Of a stretch of DNA of 64,000 bases, positions 37,042-47,969 are shown in pieces. A program made the position numbers and the translations under genes. Every line of letters begins with the position of its first letter. Positions within the stretch are counted from its first letter, which is position 1. The DNA comes from Limibacillus sp. (GTDB lineage: Bacteria > Pseudomonadota > Alphaproteobacteria > Kiloniellales > CECT-8803): positions 1 to 64,000 of the forward strand of contig JARRJC010000017.1 in assembly GCA_037379885.1 (NCBI GenBank), in the 5' to 3' direction. The notes beneath the pieces were generated by a model. It made no database searches. It was given only the letters and a program-made list of their open reading frames with translations, and was not told the DNA's origin.

Positions 37042-38124
37042 ATGGAGTCCTCCGCAAGCAGAGCCACCGAGAAGAAGGACAACCGCGCCCTGCCCGCGGC
37101 GCTGCTCGCCTGGTACGACCGCCACCGCCGGCGGCTGCCCTGGCGCGCACCGCCGGGCCAGCGCGCCGAGCCCTATCACGTCTGGCTGTCGGAAATCATG
37201 CTGCAACAGACGACGGTGGCGACGGTCGGCCCCTACTTCGCCCGCTTCCTGGAACGCTGGCCCGCTGTCGAAGACCTGGCGGCGGCCGAGCAGCAAGAGG
37301 TTCTGGCCGAGTGGGCGGGCCTCGGCTACTACGCACGGGCCCGCAACCTGCACCGCTGCGCCCAGGCGGTCGCGGGCGACCATGGCGGGCACTTTCCCCA
37401 GACGCAGGAAGAGCTGAAGAAGCTTCCGGGCATCGGCGACTACACGGCGGCGGCCATCGCCGCCATCGCCTTCGACCGTCCCGCGCCGGTCATGGACGGC
37501 AATATCGAGCGCGTGGTCTCGCGCCTCTTCGCCGTGGAGGAGCCGCTGCCCGGCGTGAAGCCGAAGCTGCGGAGCCTCGTGGCCGACCTGACCCCCCAAG
37601 AGCGTCCGGGCGACTACGCCCAGGCCATGATGGATCTGGGTGCGACGCTCTGCCAGCCCGCCCGGCCCAAGTGCCTCACCTGCCCGCTGACGGCCTTCTG
37701 CGAGGGGCGCGCGCTGGGCGTGGCGCCGCGCCTGCCCGCCAAGGCGCCCAAGAAGCCAAAGCCGACGCGCAGAGGCATCGCCTTCTGGCTGGAAGATGCC
37801 GAGGGCCGGGTGCTGCTGCGCCGCCGCCCGGAAAAGGGCCTTTTGGGCGGCATGACGGAAATCCCCTCGACCGAATGGCGCGAAGCCGGGGTCAGCGAGG
37901 AGGAAGCCGGGAAGACCCATCCCGCCCCCGCCGAATGGCGGCGGCTCGAGGGCCTCGTCCGCCACACCTTCACCCACTTCCATCTTGAACTGGAGGTCTG
38001 GGCCGCGCGCCTGCCGGATAGCCGGAAGATCGAGGGCGCCTACTGGTGCGCGCTCGACGACCTGGGCGGCGAGGCGCTGCCGACCGTCATGCGGAAAGTC
38101 GTGAAGCAGGCGCTGGGGCGCTGA
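37042..38124 (+). CDS. mutY: A/G-specific adenine DNA glycosylase
   Basis: Removes adenine mispaired with 8-oxoguanine. 360 residues: catalytic E in YHVWLSEIMLQQTTVATVGP, helix-hairpin-helix LPGIGDYTAAAIAAIAF, catalytic aspartate in PVMDGNIERVVSRLF, the 4Fe-4S ligands in CQPARPKCLTCPLTAFC (C-x6-C-x2-C-x5-C), and a C-terminal NUDIX-like domain (GIAFWLEDAEGRVLLRRRPE, HTFTHFHLELEVW) that reads the 8-oxoguanine strand. Convergent with ccrM, 6 bases apart. Confidence 0.97.
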   Translation: MESSASRATEKKDNRALPAALLAWYDRHRRRLPWRAPPGQRAEPYHVWLSEIMLQQTTVATVGPYFARFLERWPAVEDLAAAEQQEVLAEWAGLGYYARARNLHRCAQAVAGDHGGHFPQTQEELKKLPGIGDYTAAAIAAIAFDRPAPVMDGNIERVVSRLFAVEEPLPGVKPKLRSLVADLTPQERPGDYAQAMMDLGATLCQPARPKCLTCPLTAFCEGRALGVAPRLPAKAPKKPKPTRRGIAFWLEDAEGRVLLRRRPEKGLLGGMTEIPSTEWREAGVSEEEAGKTHPAPAEWRRLEGLVRHTFTHFHLELEVWAARLPDSRKIEGAYWCALDDLGGEALPTVMRKVVKQALGR

Positions 38125-38130
38125 TCCGGC

Positions 38131-40003
<1,873 letters not shown>

Positions 40004-40020
40004 GTCCGCCCTCTCGAGAG

Positions 40021-41445
40021 TCAGGGGGAGGCTTTGTCCTTCGCGCCCTTGCCCGCGTCCGGGGCCGAGGGCGTCGCCGCGGGTTGAGGTTTCACCCCGC
40101 CCTTGATCGCGGCGAGACGGCGCAGCAGCCTGCGGATCTCCTTGGTCTCGGCGACGAAGATGAGCCGCCCCAGTTCGCGCCCGGAGGAGACCCCGGCCAG
40201 CGTCACGCGGTGGACCCGCCGCGCCAGCACCATCCAGGCGGGCGAGAAGACAAGACTCAGGACCGTGATCGAAACGATCAGGCGGTAGGTCTCGTCGCCG
40301 ACCAGGGCGAGGCCCACGGCCATGGCGCCCAGGATGAAGGCGAACTCGCCAATCTGGCCCAAGAGCGCGCCGGGGATGATCGCGTTCTCCCAGGTCTCTC
40401 CCAAAAAGCGCAGGAAGGCGATGTTGGCGGCCGTCTTGACCAGCAGCACCAGCAACACCAGCAGCAGAACGGTGATCAGGTTATCCCAAAGATAGCCGAG
40501 GTCGAGCAGCAGCCCGATGGACAGGAAGAAGACCATGACCAGCAGCGACTGAATCGGCGCGACCGATTCCTGCATGGTGTGGCTATCGCGCGAATTGCCG
40601 ATCACCAGACCCGCCAGAAAGGCGCCGTAGGCCGTCGAAAAGCCGAGCAGGCCGGAGATCGCGGCGGCGGCAAAACAGAAGGTGATGCCCCCCAGCACCC
40701 GGAGGTCGGGGTTGTTCATCACCACCGCCTCGAAGGGCAGACGGATCGGCCCCCGCTTGATCAGCAGGTAGACGAGGGCGGCCATCAGCGCCAGGGCGAT
40801 GATGATCTTGATCGCGATGTCCCACCCGAGGCCGCCGCCCGCGCCCAAACCCGCGATCACCAGCATCATGGGGACGACCGCAAGGTCCTGGGCGATCAGC
40901 ACGCCGACCGTGATCTGGCCGGACCGCGTGCCCATGTCGCCCAGGTCTTCGAGCATCTTGATCGCCACCGCCGTCGAGGAGAGCGAGAGCACGAAGCCCA
41001 GCACCACCGAGGCCGGCGTGCTCCAACCCAGCGCCCAGCCGGTCAGGAAACCGGCGCTCATGCCGAGACCGAGTTGCAGGGCGAAGGTGCCGAAGGCGAT
41101 TCGCCAGAGCTTGGCGAAGGATTCCAGCGAGAGTTCCATGCCGACGATGAAGAGCAGCAGGATCACGCCCAGTTCGGCCATGAACTGGATCATCTCGCGA
41201 TTCTCCACGAGCCCGAGCGCCGAGGGGCCCATCACCAGCCCGGCGACGATGTAGCCGACGGCGGGCGGCTGTTTCCAGCGGCTCAGGAAGACTCCGCACA
41301 TCAGTGCGATCATCACCAGGATCGCGAGACCCGTCAGGTGGTCGAGCGCGTTGCCGTGGTCCAGGCCGACGGCGGCCGCCGTCTCCTCGATACCCGTTTC
41401 AACGCCAAGGGATGTTTCGCCGTCGCCAGCGCCAATACTTGCCAT
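40021..41445 (-). CDS. CPA2 family cation:proton antiporter (KefB/YbaL-like)
   Basis: Inner-membrane exchanger, probably of K+ or Na+ against H+. 474 residues with about a dozen membrane helices; family motifs are [59 protein letters not shown] and [20 protein letters not shown] with the ion-binding aspartate, and [17 protein letters not shown]. It lacks the C-terminal TrkA-N domain of KefB and ends instead in a short cytosolic tail rich in alanine, proline and lysine. ATG at 41445; rnhB starts 17 bases upstream of its stop. Confidence 0.9.
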   Translation of the reverse strand: MASIGAGDGETSLGVETGIEETAAAVGLDHGNALDHLTGLAILVMIALMCGVFLSRWKQPPAVGYIVAGLVMGPSALGLVENREMIQFMAELGVILLLFIVGMELSLESFAKLWRIAFGTFALQLGLGMSAGFLTGWALGWSTPASVVLGFVLSLSSTAVAIKMLEDLGDMGTRSGQITVGVLIAQDLAVVPMMLVIAGLGAGGGLGWDIAIKIIIALALMAALVYLLIKRGPIRLPFEAVVMNNPDLRVLGGITFCFAAAAISGLLGFSTAYGAFLAGLVIGNSRDSHTMQESVAPIQSLLVMVFFLSIGLLLDLGYLWDNLITVLLLVLLVLLVKTAANIAFLRFLGETWENAIIPGALLGQIGEFAFILGAMAVGLALVGDETYRLIVSITVLSLVFSPAWMVLARRVHRVTLAGVSSGRELGRLIFVAETKEIRRLLRRLAAIKGGVKPQPAATPSAPDAGKGAKDKASP

Positions 41446-41476
41446 AGCAGAATCATAGCATCCGCTTGGCGCTTGG

Positions 41477-41821
41477 CTAGTGCATCCGCGCTCCGTTCGG
41501 CACCTTCTTGTCCGGAGACAGCAGGACGATCGCCCCTTCCTCGTCCGAAAGACCGAGGACCAGGAACTCGCTCATGAACTTGCCGATCTGCTTGGGCGGG
41601 AAGTTGACCACGGCCACGACCTGCCTGCCCGGCAACGTTTCCGGATCGTAATGGACGGTGATCTGGGCGGAGGACTTGCGCACGCCGATCTCCCCGCCGA
41701 AATCGACCCAGAGCTTGATCGCGGGCTTGCGTGCCTCGGGATAGGGCTCCGCCTGGACAATGGTGCCAACGCGCACATCGACCTTCAGGAAATCCTCGAA
41801 AGACAGCGTCTCCTCGCTCAT
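41477..41821 (-). CDS. csaA: CsaA-like tRNA-binding domain protein
   Basis: 114 residues forming one OB-fold tRNA-binding domain, as in CsaA and the C-terminus of Met[41 protein letters not shown] and [20 protein letters not shown], ending [15 protein letters not shown]. CsaA was described as a secretion-related chaperone, but tRNA binding is the better-supported property. GGAGG precedes the ATG. It is 31 bases upstream of the antiporter's start on the same strand. Confidence 0.92.
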   Translation of the reverse strand: MSEETLSFEDFLKVDVRVGTIVQAEPYPEARKPAIKLWVDFGGEIGVRKSSAQITVHYDPETLPGRQVVAVVNFPPKQIGKFMSEFLVLGLSDEEGAIVLLSPDKKVPNGARMH

Positions 41822-41894
41822 GGCACGGCCTCCATCCTCGCCCGGTCCGTCGTATCCGGCGGGGAGGGTGCGGCAGGAGCCGTGAGGGAGACAA

Positions 41895-41928
41895 GAAAAA
41901 AGCGGCCCGGCGTCTCCGCCGGACCGCT
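41895..41928 (-). terminator. Intrinsic terminator after the peroxiredoxin gene
   Basis: In the minus strand AGCGGTCCGGCG (complement of 41917-41928) pairs with CGCCGGGCCGCT (complement of 41901-41912) with one G-T mismatch position, followed by a run of six T (41895-41900). It ends the peroxiredoxin transcript before csaA. Confidence 0.85.
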
Positions 41929-41954
41929 TCCCTTCAGCGTGACCGCTGCGGTTC

Positions 41955-42434
41955 TCAGAGCTGGGTCAAGACGTTCTCGACGGCGGTGTCGCCGAAGCTG
42001 CCGCGCTCGTCGACCGCGATCCAGGAGACCTTGCCGTCGTCGACGATCATGGCGAAGCGCTGGCAGCGCGGGCCCATGCCGGCGACCGTCAGGTCGATGT
42101 CCAGGCCCATGGCCTTGGAGAACTCGGCGGCGCCGTCGGCCAGCATCGTGACCTTGCCGTCCGCGCCCTGGTCCTTGCCCCAGGCCTTCATGACGAAGCC
42201 ATCGTTCACCGACATGCAGATCACCTCGTCGACGCCCTTGGCCTTGACGTCGTCGATGTGGCTGACAAAGCCGGGCAGGTGCTTGGCCGAGCAGGTCGGG
42301 GTGAAGGCGCCGGGCAGTCCGAAGAGCACGACCTTGCGGCCCGCGAAGAGATCCGCGGTCTCGAGGTCCTCCAGGCCGTTCTCGCCCAGCTTCTTGAGGG
42401 TAACGTTGGGAATGGAATCACCGGCCTTGATCAT
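41955..42434 (-). CDS. Peroxiredoxin, Prx5 type
   Basis: Reduces hydrogen peroxide and alkyl hydroperoxides using a peroxidatic cysteine, here C48 in [18 protein letters not shown]. 159 residues, with [34 protein letters not shown] and [19 protein letters not shown] as family markers and a later cysteine in [16 protein letters not shown]. The electron donor is probably glutathione/glutaredoxin or thioredoxin. GGAGAGACGAG precedes the ATG at 42434; the longer open frame upstream is spurious. It has its own terminator. Confidence 0.95.
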   Translation of the reverse strand: MIKAGDSIPNVTLKKLGENGLEDLETADLFAGRKVVLFGLPGAFTPTCSAKHLPGFVSHIDDVKAKGVDEVICMSVNDGFVMKAWGKDQGADGKVTMLADGAAEFSKAMGLDIDLTVAGMGPRCQRFAMIVDDGKVSWIAVDERGSFGDTAVENVLTQL

Positions 42435-42465
42435 TTTCTCGTCTCTCCTGGGTTGCTTTGCCAAA

Positions 42466-42483
42466 GGGGGCGGGCTCGCCCCC
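42466..42483 (-). terminator. Weak hairpin after the DsbD/ScsB-type gene
   Basis: GGGGGCG (42466-42472) and CGCCCCC (42477-42483) form a seven-pair stem with a four-base loop. Read on the minus strand it is followed by CTTTGG, a poor T run. It separates the DsbD-type gene from the peroxiredoxin. Confidence 0.35.
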
Positions 42484-42544
42484 CCACCGTTTCGGGTCAT
42501 TACATAAGATTTGCCTGGGGGAAATCCAGCGCCGTCTTTCACCG

Positions 42545-44695
42545 TCAGCCGCCGCGCGCCTTCTCCACGGCTTCCAGGACCGCGCTTTCGGTCAGCAGCT
42601 CGGGCAGCGCGATACCCTCGGGCGCGCCGGGGCCGTAGACCGCGTTGAAGGGAATGCCGTAGCGCCCGAAAGACTCCAGATAGGCGGCGATGGCCGGGTC
42701 CGGGTTGGTCCAGTCGGCCTTCAGCGCGGCGAGGCTCTCGCCCTCCAGAAGTTCCAGCACCGGCCCGCGCTCCAGGACCAGCGACTTGTTGACCTTGCAG
42801 GTGATGCACCAGTCGGCGGTCACGTCGACCAGCACCACCCGGCCCTCGCCCACCAGGGCTTCAAGCCTTTGCGCATCATAGGGCTGCCACAGGCCGGCGC
42901 TGCGCTCGCTGAAGACGGGCTCGGGCTTGGGCAGCGCGAAAGAGACCGCCAGAACCGCCGCCGCCAGCAGGAACCCCAGGGGCTTGGCCCGCCCGGCCAG
43001 GGGCGCGCGGTTGCGCAAGGCGGTCACGGCCGAGAGCGCCAGCAGCAGGGCCGCGATGGCGAGCGCCCCGCCCACATCGATCTGCCGCGCCAGCACGGTC
43101 AGCAGCCAGACCGCCGTTCCGGCCATCGCGAGGCCCAGGATGCGCCGCAAGGTGATCATCCAGGAACCGGGCTTGGGCAGCGCGCGGGCAAGGCCCGGCA
43201 GCAGGGCGACCAGCAGGTAGGGCAAGGCGAGCCCCAGCCCCAGCGTCAGGAAGATCAGGAGAATCTCGAACGGCCCGCGCGCGAGGGCGAAGCCGACCGC
43301 GGTCCCCAGGAAGGGCGCGGAGCAGGGCGTGGCCAGCAGCGTCGCCAGCGCGCCGGTCATGAAGTGGCCGGTCAGCCCGCGTTCCGGCGCGCCCTCCGCC
43401 GCCCGCCCGGCCCAGCCGGGCAGGGAGAACTCGAAGAGCCCGAAGAGGTTCAGCGCGAAGGCGGTCAGCAAGAGCGTCATCCCGGCCAGGAAGAGCGGTT
43501 GCTGGAACTGGATGCCCCAACCGACCGCGAGCCCGGCGCCCTTCAAGGCCAAAGCGCCCAGGGCCAGGACCAGGAAGGAGACCAGGATGCCCGCCGCCGA
43601 GGCGAGGAAACCCAAGCGCACTTCTGAACGGGCCTTGCCGCCCTGGGAAGCGACCGACAGCAGCTTGAGGGAGAGCACCGGCAGGACGCAGGGCATGATG
43701 TTCAGGATCAGCCCGCCGAGCAGCGCGAAGAACAGGATCGTGAAAAGCCCTTGGCCACCGCCCTGAACGTCAAGACCGCCAAGTCCGCCGAGATTGTCCA
43801 AGCCGCTGGGCGCCGTTTCGTAGCGGGCGAGCCAGGTCTCCTCGATGCCGCGCGGTGTTTCTGAACCCTCGCCTGCCTCCATCAGGGTCAGGCGCAGACG
43901 TTTGCCGTCGACCACGCCCTCGGCGATCGGGCTCTTGCCGATGGCGAGGCTCATCCTGGCGGTTTTTCCGCCATCGGAAAGCGTGACCTCGGGCTTCCCG
44001 AAGAAGAAGCCCGGGGGGCCCTCGACCAGCAGGTCCGGGGACTCAAAGGGCGTTTGCGAGGTAGCCACGGCTTCGAGGCGCGGGTCGTCCAGATCCCCGG
44101 CGAGCTCGAGAGAGGCGAGCGTCAGACCGGGATCGCCCGCACCCGGAAGCCGTCCCCGCCAGCCCTCGATCAGCGCCGCCTGCTCGCTCGCGCCGCCGCT
44201 GCCACCGGCGGGCAGCGACAGGCTTATCTCGCCCTCCTGCGGCACGCAGATCTCCGAACAGGTGAGGAAGTTCACCATGCCTTCCAGCCGCAGGGGCTGG
44301 CCCGGATCAGCGGGCGCCGCCGTCAAGGGCAGCACCACCTCGCCGCCATAGCCGAAGGTCTGAAGCCCGAAGAGCTCGAAGCGGTGCGGCAGCGGCCAGT
44401 GAATCTCCACCGCCTCCAGATTTTGAGAGGCATCCCACTCGACCGAGGGCGGATAGCCGGCGGAGCCTGGCGAACGCCAGTAGATCTTCCAGCCCGGCTC
44501 CATCCGGAATTGCAGGCCGAGCTGGACCTCTCCGCCCTCTCCAAGCCCGTCGCTGGCCGCGATCAGCCGCACCGCCGTCTGATCGGTGATCAGCCAGGGC
44601 CCGGCGGTCGCGCGCGCCTCGACAGCCGTCACAAGCAACAGGAAAGCTGCGGCGGCAAGCCGGATCGCGCCCATGATGTTTCGTCTTTGCCTCAT
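42545..44695 (-). CDS. DsbD/ScsB-type protein-disulfide reductase
   Basis: Moves electrons from cytoplasmic thioredoxin across the membrane to periplasmic thiol proteins. 716 residues from ATG 44695 (GAAGG upstream): signal region IRLAAAAFLLLVTAVEARA, an N-terminal periplasmic DsbD/ScsB sensor part (MEPGWKIYWRSPGSAGYPPS, FLTCSEICVPQEGEI with two cysteines), about eight membrane helices with the transfer cysteines in ILNIMPCVLPVLSLKLLS and LATPCSAPFLGTAVGFAL, and a C-terminal thioredoxin domain with CITC in DVTADWCITCKVNKS. The N-terminal domain is closer to ScsB than to E. coli DsbD. Confidence 0.9.
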   Translation of the reverse strand: MRQRRNIMGAIRLAAAAFLLLVTAVEARATAGPWLITDQTAVRLIAASDGLGEGGEVQLGLQFRMEPGWKIYWRSPGSAGYPPSVEWDASQNLEAVEIHWPLPHRFELFGLQTFGYGGEVVLPLTAAPADPGQPLRLEGMVNFLTCSEICVPQEGEISLSLPAGGSGGASEQAALIEGWRGRLPGAGDPGLTLASLELAGDLDDPRLEAVATSQTPFESPDLLVEGPPGFFFGKPEVTLSDGGKTARMSLAIGKSPIAEGVVDGKRLRLTLMEAGEGSETPRGIEETWLARYETAPSGLDNLGGLGGLDVQGGGQGLFTILFFALLGGLILNIMPCVLPVLSLKLLSVASQGGKARSEVRLGFLASAAGILVSFLVLALGALALKGAGLAVGWGIQFQQPLFLAGMTLLLTAFALNLFGLFEFSLPGWAGRAAEGAPERGLTGHFMTGALATLLATPCSAPFLGTAVGFALARGPFEILLIFLTLGLGLALPYLLVALLPGLARALPKPGSWMITLRRILGLAMAGTAVWLLTVLARQIDVGGALAIAALLLALSAVTALRNRAPLAGRAKPLGFLLAAAVLAVSFALPKPEPVFSERSAGLWQPYDAQRLEALVGEGRVVLVDVTADWCITCKVNKSLVLERGPVLELLEGESLAALKADWTNPDPAIAAYLESFGRYGIPFNAVYGPGAPEGIALPELLTESAVLEAVEKARGG

Positions 44696-44877
44696 TCCGG
44701 CCTTCAATAGGGGTCAGTCTTAAAGAGTTCAAGATCAGGCTTCCCATATTAGGGGGCCAAAGCAAGCCGGCCCGTCACTTTTGCGTGTTGAACGGCTTTG
44801 TGCTGGGATGATCGTGCGGCGGCGGGAGAGAGGGTAGGCCACGCCGCCATCGGATGGTTTTGAGAAGCGGGAGAGAG

Positions 44878-45447
44878 ATGGAAAGCCCCACGGACAGCGA
44901 CCTGACAGGCCAGATGCTCATCGCCATGCCGACCATGGCCGATCCGCGCTTTGAGCGCAGCCTGGTCTTCCTTTGCGCCCACAACGAGGACGGGGCCATG
45001 GGCCTGGTGGTGAACCGGGCGGTGGAGGAGATTTCCTTTGCCGAGATGCTGGAGCAGCTACAGATCGAGCAGCTCTCCCCCGCCGAGGATATTCAGGTCC
45101 AGTACGGCGGCCCGGTGGAAACCAGCCGGGGTTTCGTGCTGCATTCCGCCGACTACCTGCACGACGGCTCGCTGCAAGTGACCGAGCAGGTGGCCCTGAC
45201 GGCCACGCTTCAGGTGCTGCGCGACATCGCGGAGCACCAGGGACCGCGCCACAAGATGCTGGCGCTGGGCTACGCCGGGTGGGGACCCGGACAGCTCGAC
45301 ACGGAAATCCAGGAGAACGCCTGGCTGACCGTCGATCCGGACGAGGAATTGCTGTTCGGCGGCGAGTTGGAGGGCAAGTGGGGCCGGGCGCTCAAGAAGT
45401 TGGGTATCGACCCTTCCATGCTGTCCGCGGCGGCCGGCCACGCCTGA
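44878..45447 (+). CDS. YqgE/AlgH family protein (UPF0301)
   Basis: 189 residues, easily recognised: LTGQMLIAMPTMADPRFERS, VFLCAHNEDGAMGLVVNRAV, VQYGGPVETSRGFVLHSADY and MLALGYAGWGPGQLDTEIQE. The family is widespread in Gram-negatives; an early link to alginate regulation does not hold generally, so function is unknown. GGGAGAG directly precedes ATG 44878. It is divergent from the DsbD-type gene. Confidence 0.94.
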   Translation: MESPTDSDLTGQMLIAMPTMADPRFERSLVFLCAHNEDGAMGLVVNRAVEEISFAEMLEQLQIEQLSPAEDIQVQYGGPVETSRGFVLHSADYLHDGSLQVTEQVALTATLQVLRDIAEHQGPRHKMLALGYAGWGPGQLDTEIQENAWLTVDPDEELLFGGELEGKWGRALKKLGIDPSMLSAAAGHA

Positions 45448-45455
45448 GCCGTCGC

Positions 45456-46115
45456 TCAGCCCTCCGGCGAAACCCGCCAGACCACCGCGTTGCGCAGATC
45501 GGTGTCTTCGATCTCGCGCGTCGTCTTCACCGAATAGGCGATGACCCGCTCCAGGCCGCTGCGCGGCAGATATGTCCGCAAGGGATCGCCCATCAGGACC
45601 TCCCGCCCCTCGGCGGCCAAACCGCGCAGCCAGAGCATGAAACGCTCAGACGGGGTTTTCTCATAGCAGACGTCGCCCGCGATCACGACCTGCCAGGCCG
45701 GGTCGCTCTCGCCCACGAGGTCGCGCTCCTCAATCTCCAGTTCGACGCCGTTCAGCTCTGCGTTCAACCGGATCGCCTCGACCGCGAAGGCGTCGATCTC
45801 GTTGGCGATCACCCGTTTGGCGCCCGCCTTGGCAGCCGCGATGGCGGAGAGGCCGGAGCCGGACGCGAAGTCCAGCACGGTCTTGCCGCGCACGGCTTCC
45901 GGATGATCCAAGAGGTAGCGCGCCAGCGCCTGCCCGCCGGCCCAGGCGAAGGCCCAGAACGGCGGCGGCACGCCCTTTTCCGCCAGCGCCGCCTCGCTCG
46001 CCTCCCAAAGCGGCGTGATCTCGCTCGCCAGATGCAAGCGCAGCTCGGGCAGCAGAAACGGGCTCTCTATCGCCGTGTTGTCCTCGATGAAGCGCCGGGG
46101 ATCGGCAGGCTTCAC
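45456..46115 (-). CDS. Class I SAM-dependent methyltransferase, ETFB-lysine/NNT1-like
   Basis: 219 residues. The AdoMet-binding motif is GKTVLDFASGSGLSAIAAAK followed by RVIANEIDAFAVEAIRLNAE; the N-terminus FIEDNTAIESPFLLPELRLH and PPPFWAFAWAGGQALARYLL resembles the METTL20-type family that methylates lysines of electron-transfer flavoprotein beta. The start is GTG 46115, which overlaps the ubiA stop as GTGA, so the pair is translationally coupled. Which protein it modifies is inference from the family. Confidence 0.85.
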   Translation of the reverse strand: MKPADPRRFIEDNTAIESPFLLPELRLHLASEITPLWEASEAALAEKGVPPPFWAFAWAGGQALARYLLDHPEAVRGKTVLDFASGSGLSAIAAAKAGAKRVIANEIDAFAVEAIRLNAELNGVELEIEERDLVGESDPAWQVVIAGDVCYEKTPSERFMLWLRGLAAEGREVLMGDPLRTYLPRSGLERVIAYSVKTTREIEDTDLRNAVVWRVSPEG

Positions 46116-47074
46116 AGCAGGCCTCCCAAAAATCCCAGCCAGAGCAGCAGTCCGAAGACCTTGTTCGACTGGAAACGGGTCAGGCAGTTGCGCGGCCGGT
46201 CGCTGTTCATGGTGCCGACCTGCCAGGCGGCCTGCGCCGCCGCCGCCAGCCAGCCGAGCCAAAAGAGCGGCCCCACACCGACCGTCAGGGCCGCCGCGGC
46301 GAAGAGCGCCAGGGCCAGCCCGTAGAAACCGAAGAGCCAGGGCCGCGAGCCCTCGCCCAGGCGCAGCGCCGAGGACTTCACGCCGATCAAGAGGTCGTCG
46401 TCGCGGTCCTGATAGGCGTAGATCGTGTCGTACCCGAGCGTCCAGCAGAGGCCGCCCAGATAGAGCAGCAGGGCGGGCAGTGCGAGAGAGTCGGTCACCG
46501 CCGCCCAGCCCATCAGCGCGCCCCAGTTGAAGGTCAGCCCCAGGAAGGCCTGCGGCCAGTAGGTGACGCGCTTCATGAAGGGATATGCCGCGACCAGCGC
46601 CAGCGAGGCCACGCCCAGCCAGATCGCCGTGGGCGACAACTGCAGCAGGATCAGGAAGGAAACCGAAAGCAGCCCGATCAGGAACAGCAGCGCGTGGCGG
46701 GCGCGGATCCTGCCGCTGGCCAGCGGCCGCGTTGCGGTGCGCGCCACCTTGGCGTCGATGTCCCGGTCCCAGAGGTCGTTGACCACGCAGCCCGCCCCGC
46801 GCATCAGGACCGCGCCGAGCCCGAAGAGCAGCAGCAGCCGAAGGTCGGGAGCCCGGCCCTGATGGAGACAGGCCAGCGTGATGGCCCACCAGCCGGGCCA
46901 GAGCAGCAACCAGCTTCCGATCGGCCGATCGAAGCGCATCAGCAGCAGATAGGGGTGCCAGCTCTCCGGCGTCAGACGGAAGGCCCAGTGGTCGCGGCGC
47001 GTGTCGCTGGCGTCGGCGCGGCTCACGCCAAGATAGAGCGGACCGCTTCCGCTTGTTCCCTTCTGAAGGCTCAT
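46112..47074 (-). CDS. ubiA: 4-hydroxybenzoate polyprenyltransferase
   Basis: Integral membrane enzyme joining the polyprenyl tail to 4-hydroxybenzoate in ubiquinone synthesis. 320 residues, about nine membrane helices, with the two Mg-diphosphate motifs: VNDLWDRDIDAKVARTATRP (NDxxD) and YDTIYAYQDRDDDLLIGVKS. RFDRPIGSWLLLWPGWWAI is the usual opening after a charged N-terminal segment. Divergent from rsmE; the downstream methyltransferase overlaps its stop. Confidence 0.96.
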   Translation of the reverse strand: MSLQKGTSGSGPLYLGVSRADASDTRRDHWAFRLTPESWHPYLLLMRFDRPIGSWLLLWPGWWAITLACLHQGRAPDLRLLLLFGLGAVLMRGAGCVVNDLWDRDIDAKVARTATRPLASGRIRARHALLFLIGLLSVSFLILLQLSPTAIWLGVASLALVAAYPFMKRVTYWPQAFLGLTFNWGALMGWAAVTDSLALPALLLYLGGLCWTLGYDTIYAYQDRDDDLLIGVKSSALRLGEGSRPWLFGFYGLALALFAAAALTVGVGPLFWLGWLAAAAQAAWQVGTMNSDRPRNCLTRFQSNKVFGLLLWLGFLGGLL

Positions 47075-47131
47075 GCGCTAATCCTCATGGCACCAATCAA
47101 TGAGCGCTGCGGCCAAGAGGTTCAAGGGCAG

Positions 47132-47920
47132 ATGTCTGAAAGCCCGCAGGAAAAGAAGATCGCAACGCGGCTTTTCGTGGAGGAGCCGCTGACCCAGGGG
47201 GCGAAGATCGGCCTGGATCACGCCCGCGCGCACTTCCTGCGCTCGGTGCTTCGGCTCGGTCAGGACGCGCGGCTCGCGGTCTTCAATGGGCGCGACGGGG
47301 AATGGCTGGCCCGCATCGAGGGTCTGGGCAAGGGCTGGGCCTCGCTGGAGGTTCTGGAGCAACGCCGCCCGCAGATACCCGAACCCGACCTCTGGCTCGC
47401 CTTCGCGCCGATCAAGCGCGGGCGCATCGACTTCCTGGCCGAGAAGGCGGCCGAGATCGGCTGCTCGCGCCTGCTGCCGGTCATCACCCGCTTCACCGAC
47501 GTCAGCCGGGTCAACACAGAACGCCTGGCCGCCAACGCCCGCGAGGCCGCCGAGCAGTGCGAGCGCCTGACCGTGCCGGAGGTGGCCGAGCCCATCAAGT
47601 TCGCGAATCTCGCCGAGACCTGGCCCGCCGAGCGGCGCTTGATCCTCTGCGCGGAGTTCGGCCCGGCGCGCCCCATCGCCGAAGCCCTGAGCGAGATCGG
47701 CGAGACGCCCGGCCCCTTGGGCGTGATGACCGGGCCTGAGGGTGGCTTCGCCCGCTCCGAGCTTGACGCGCTGGTTGAACTCCCCTTTGTTACGCCTGTG
47801 AATCTGGGCCCCCGGATTCTCAGGGCCGACACCGCCGCGCTCGCAGCGCTCGCGCTCGCCCAGGCGCTCTGCGGCGATTGGCGCGACCGGCCCGACATCA
47901 GGGTTGCGCCGGCCTCCTAG
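47132..47920 (+). CDS. rsmE: 16S rRNA (uracil-1498-N3)-methyltransferase
   Basis: SPOUT-class methyltransferase acting on U1498 in the 30S decoding region. 262 residues: N-terminal PUA-like domain (RLFVEEPLTQGAKIGLDHAR, HFLRSVLRLGQDARLAVFNG), then the SPOUT part with LPVITRFTDVSRVNTERLAA, GVMTGPEGGFARSELDALVE and the knot end NLGPRILRADTAALAALALA. The start at 47132 has CAAGGG seven bases upstream; an in-frame ATG at 47087 lacks a ribosome site. Confidence 0.94.
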   Translation: MSESPQEKKIATRLFVEEPLTQGAKIGLDHARAHFLRSVLRLGQDARLAVFNGRDGEWLARIEGLGKGWASLEVLEQRRPQIPEPDLWLAFAPIKRGRIDFLAEKAAEIGCSRLLPVITRFTDVSRVNTERLAANAREAAEQCERLTVPEVAEPIKFANLAETWPAERRLILCAEFGPARPIAEALSEIGETPGPLGVMTGPEGGFARSELDALVELPFVTPVNLGPRILRADTAALAALALAQALCGDWRDRPDIRVAPAS

Positions 47921-47969
47921 GCCGACCAATTAGTTTGAGTTCTGATTTTCCCGAGGAACCCGCCCAGCC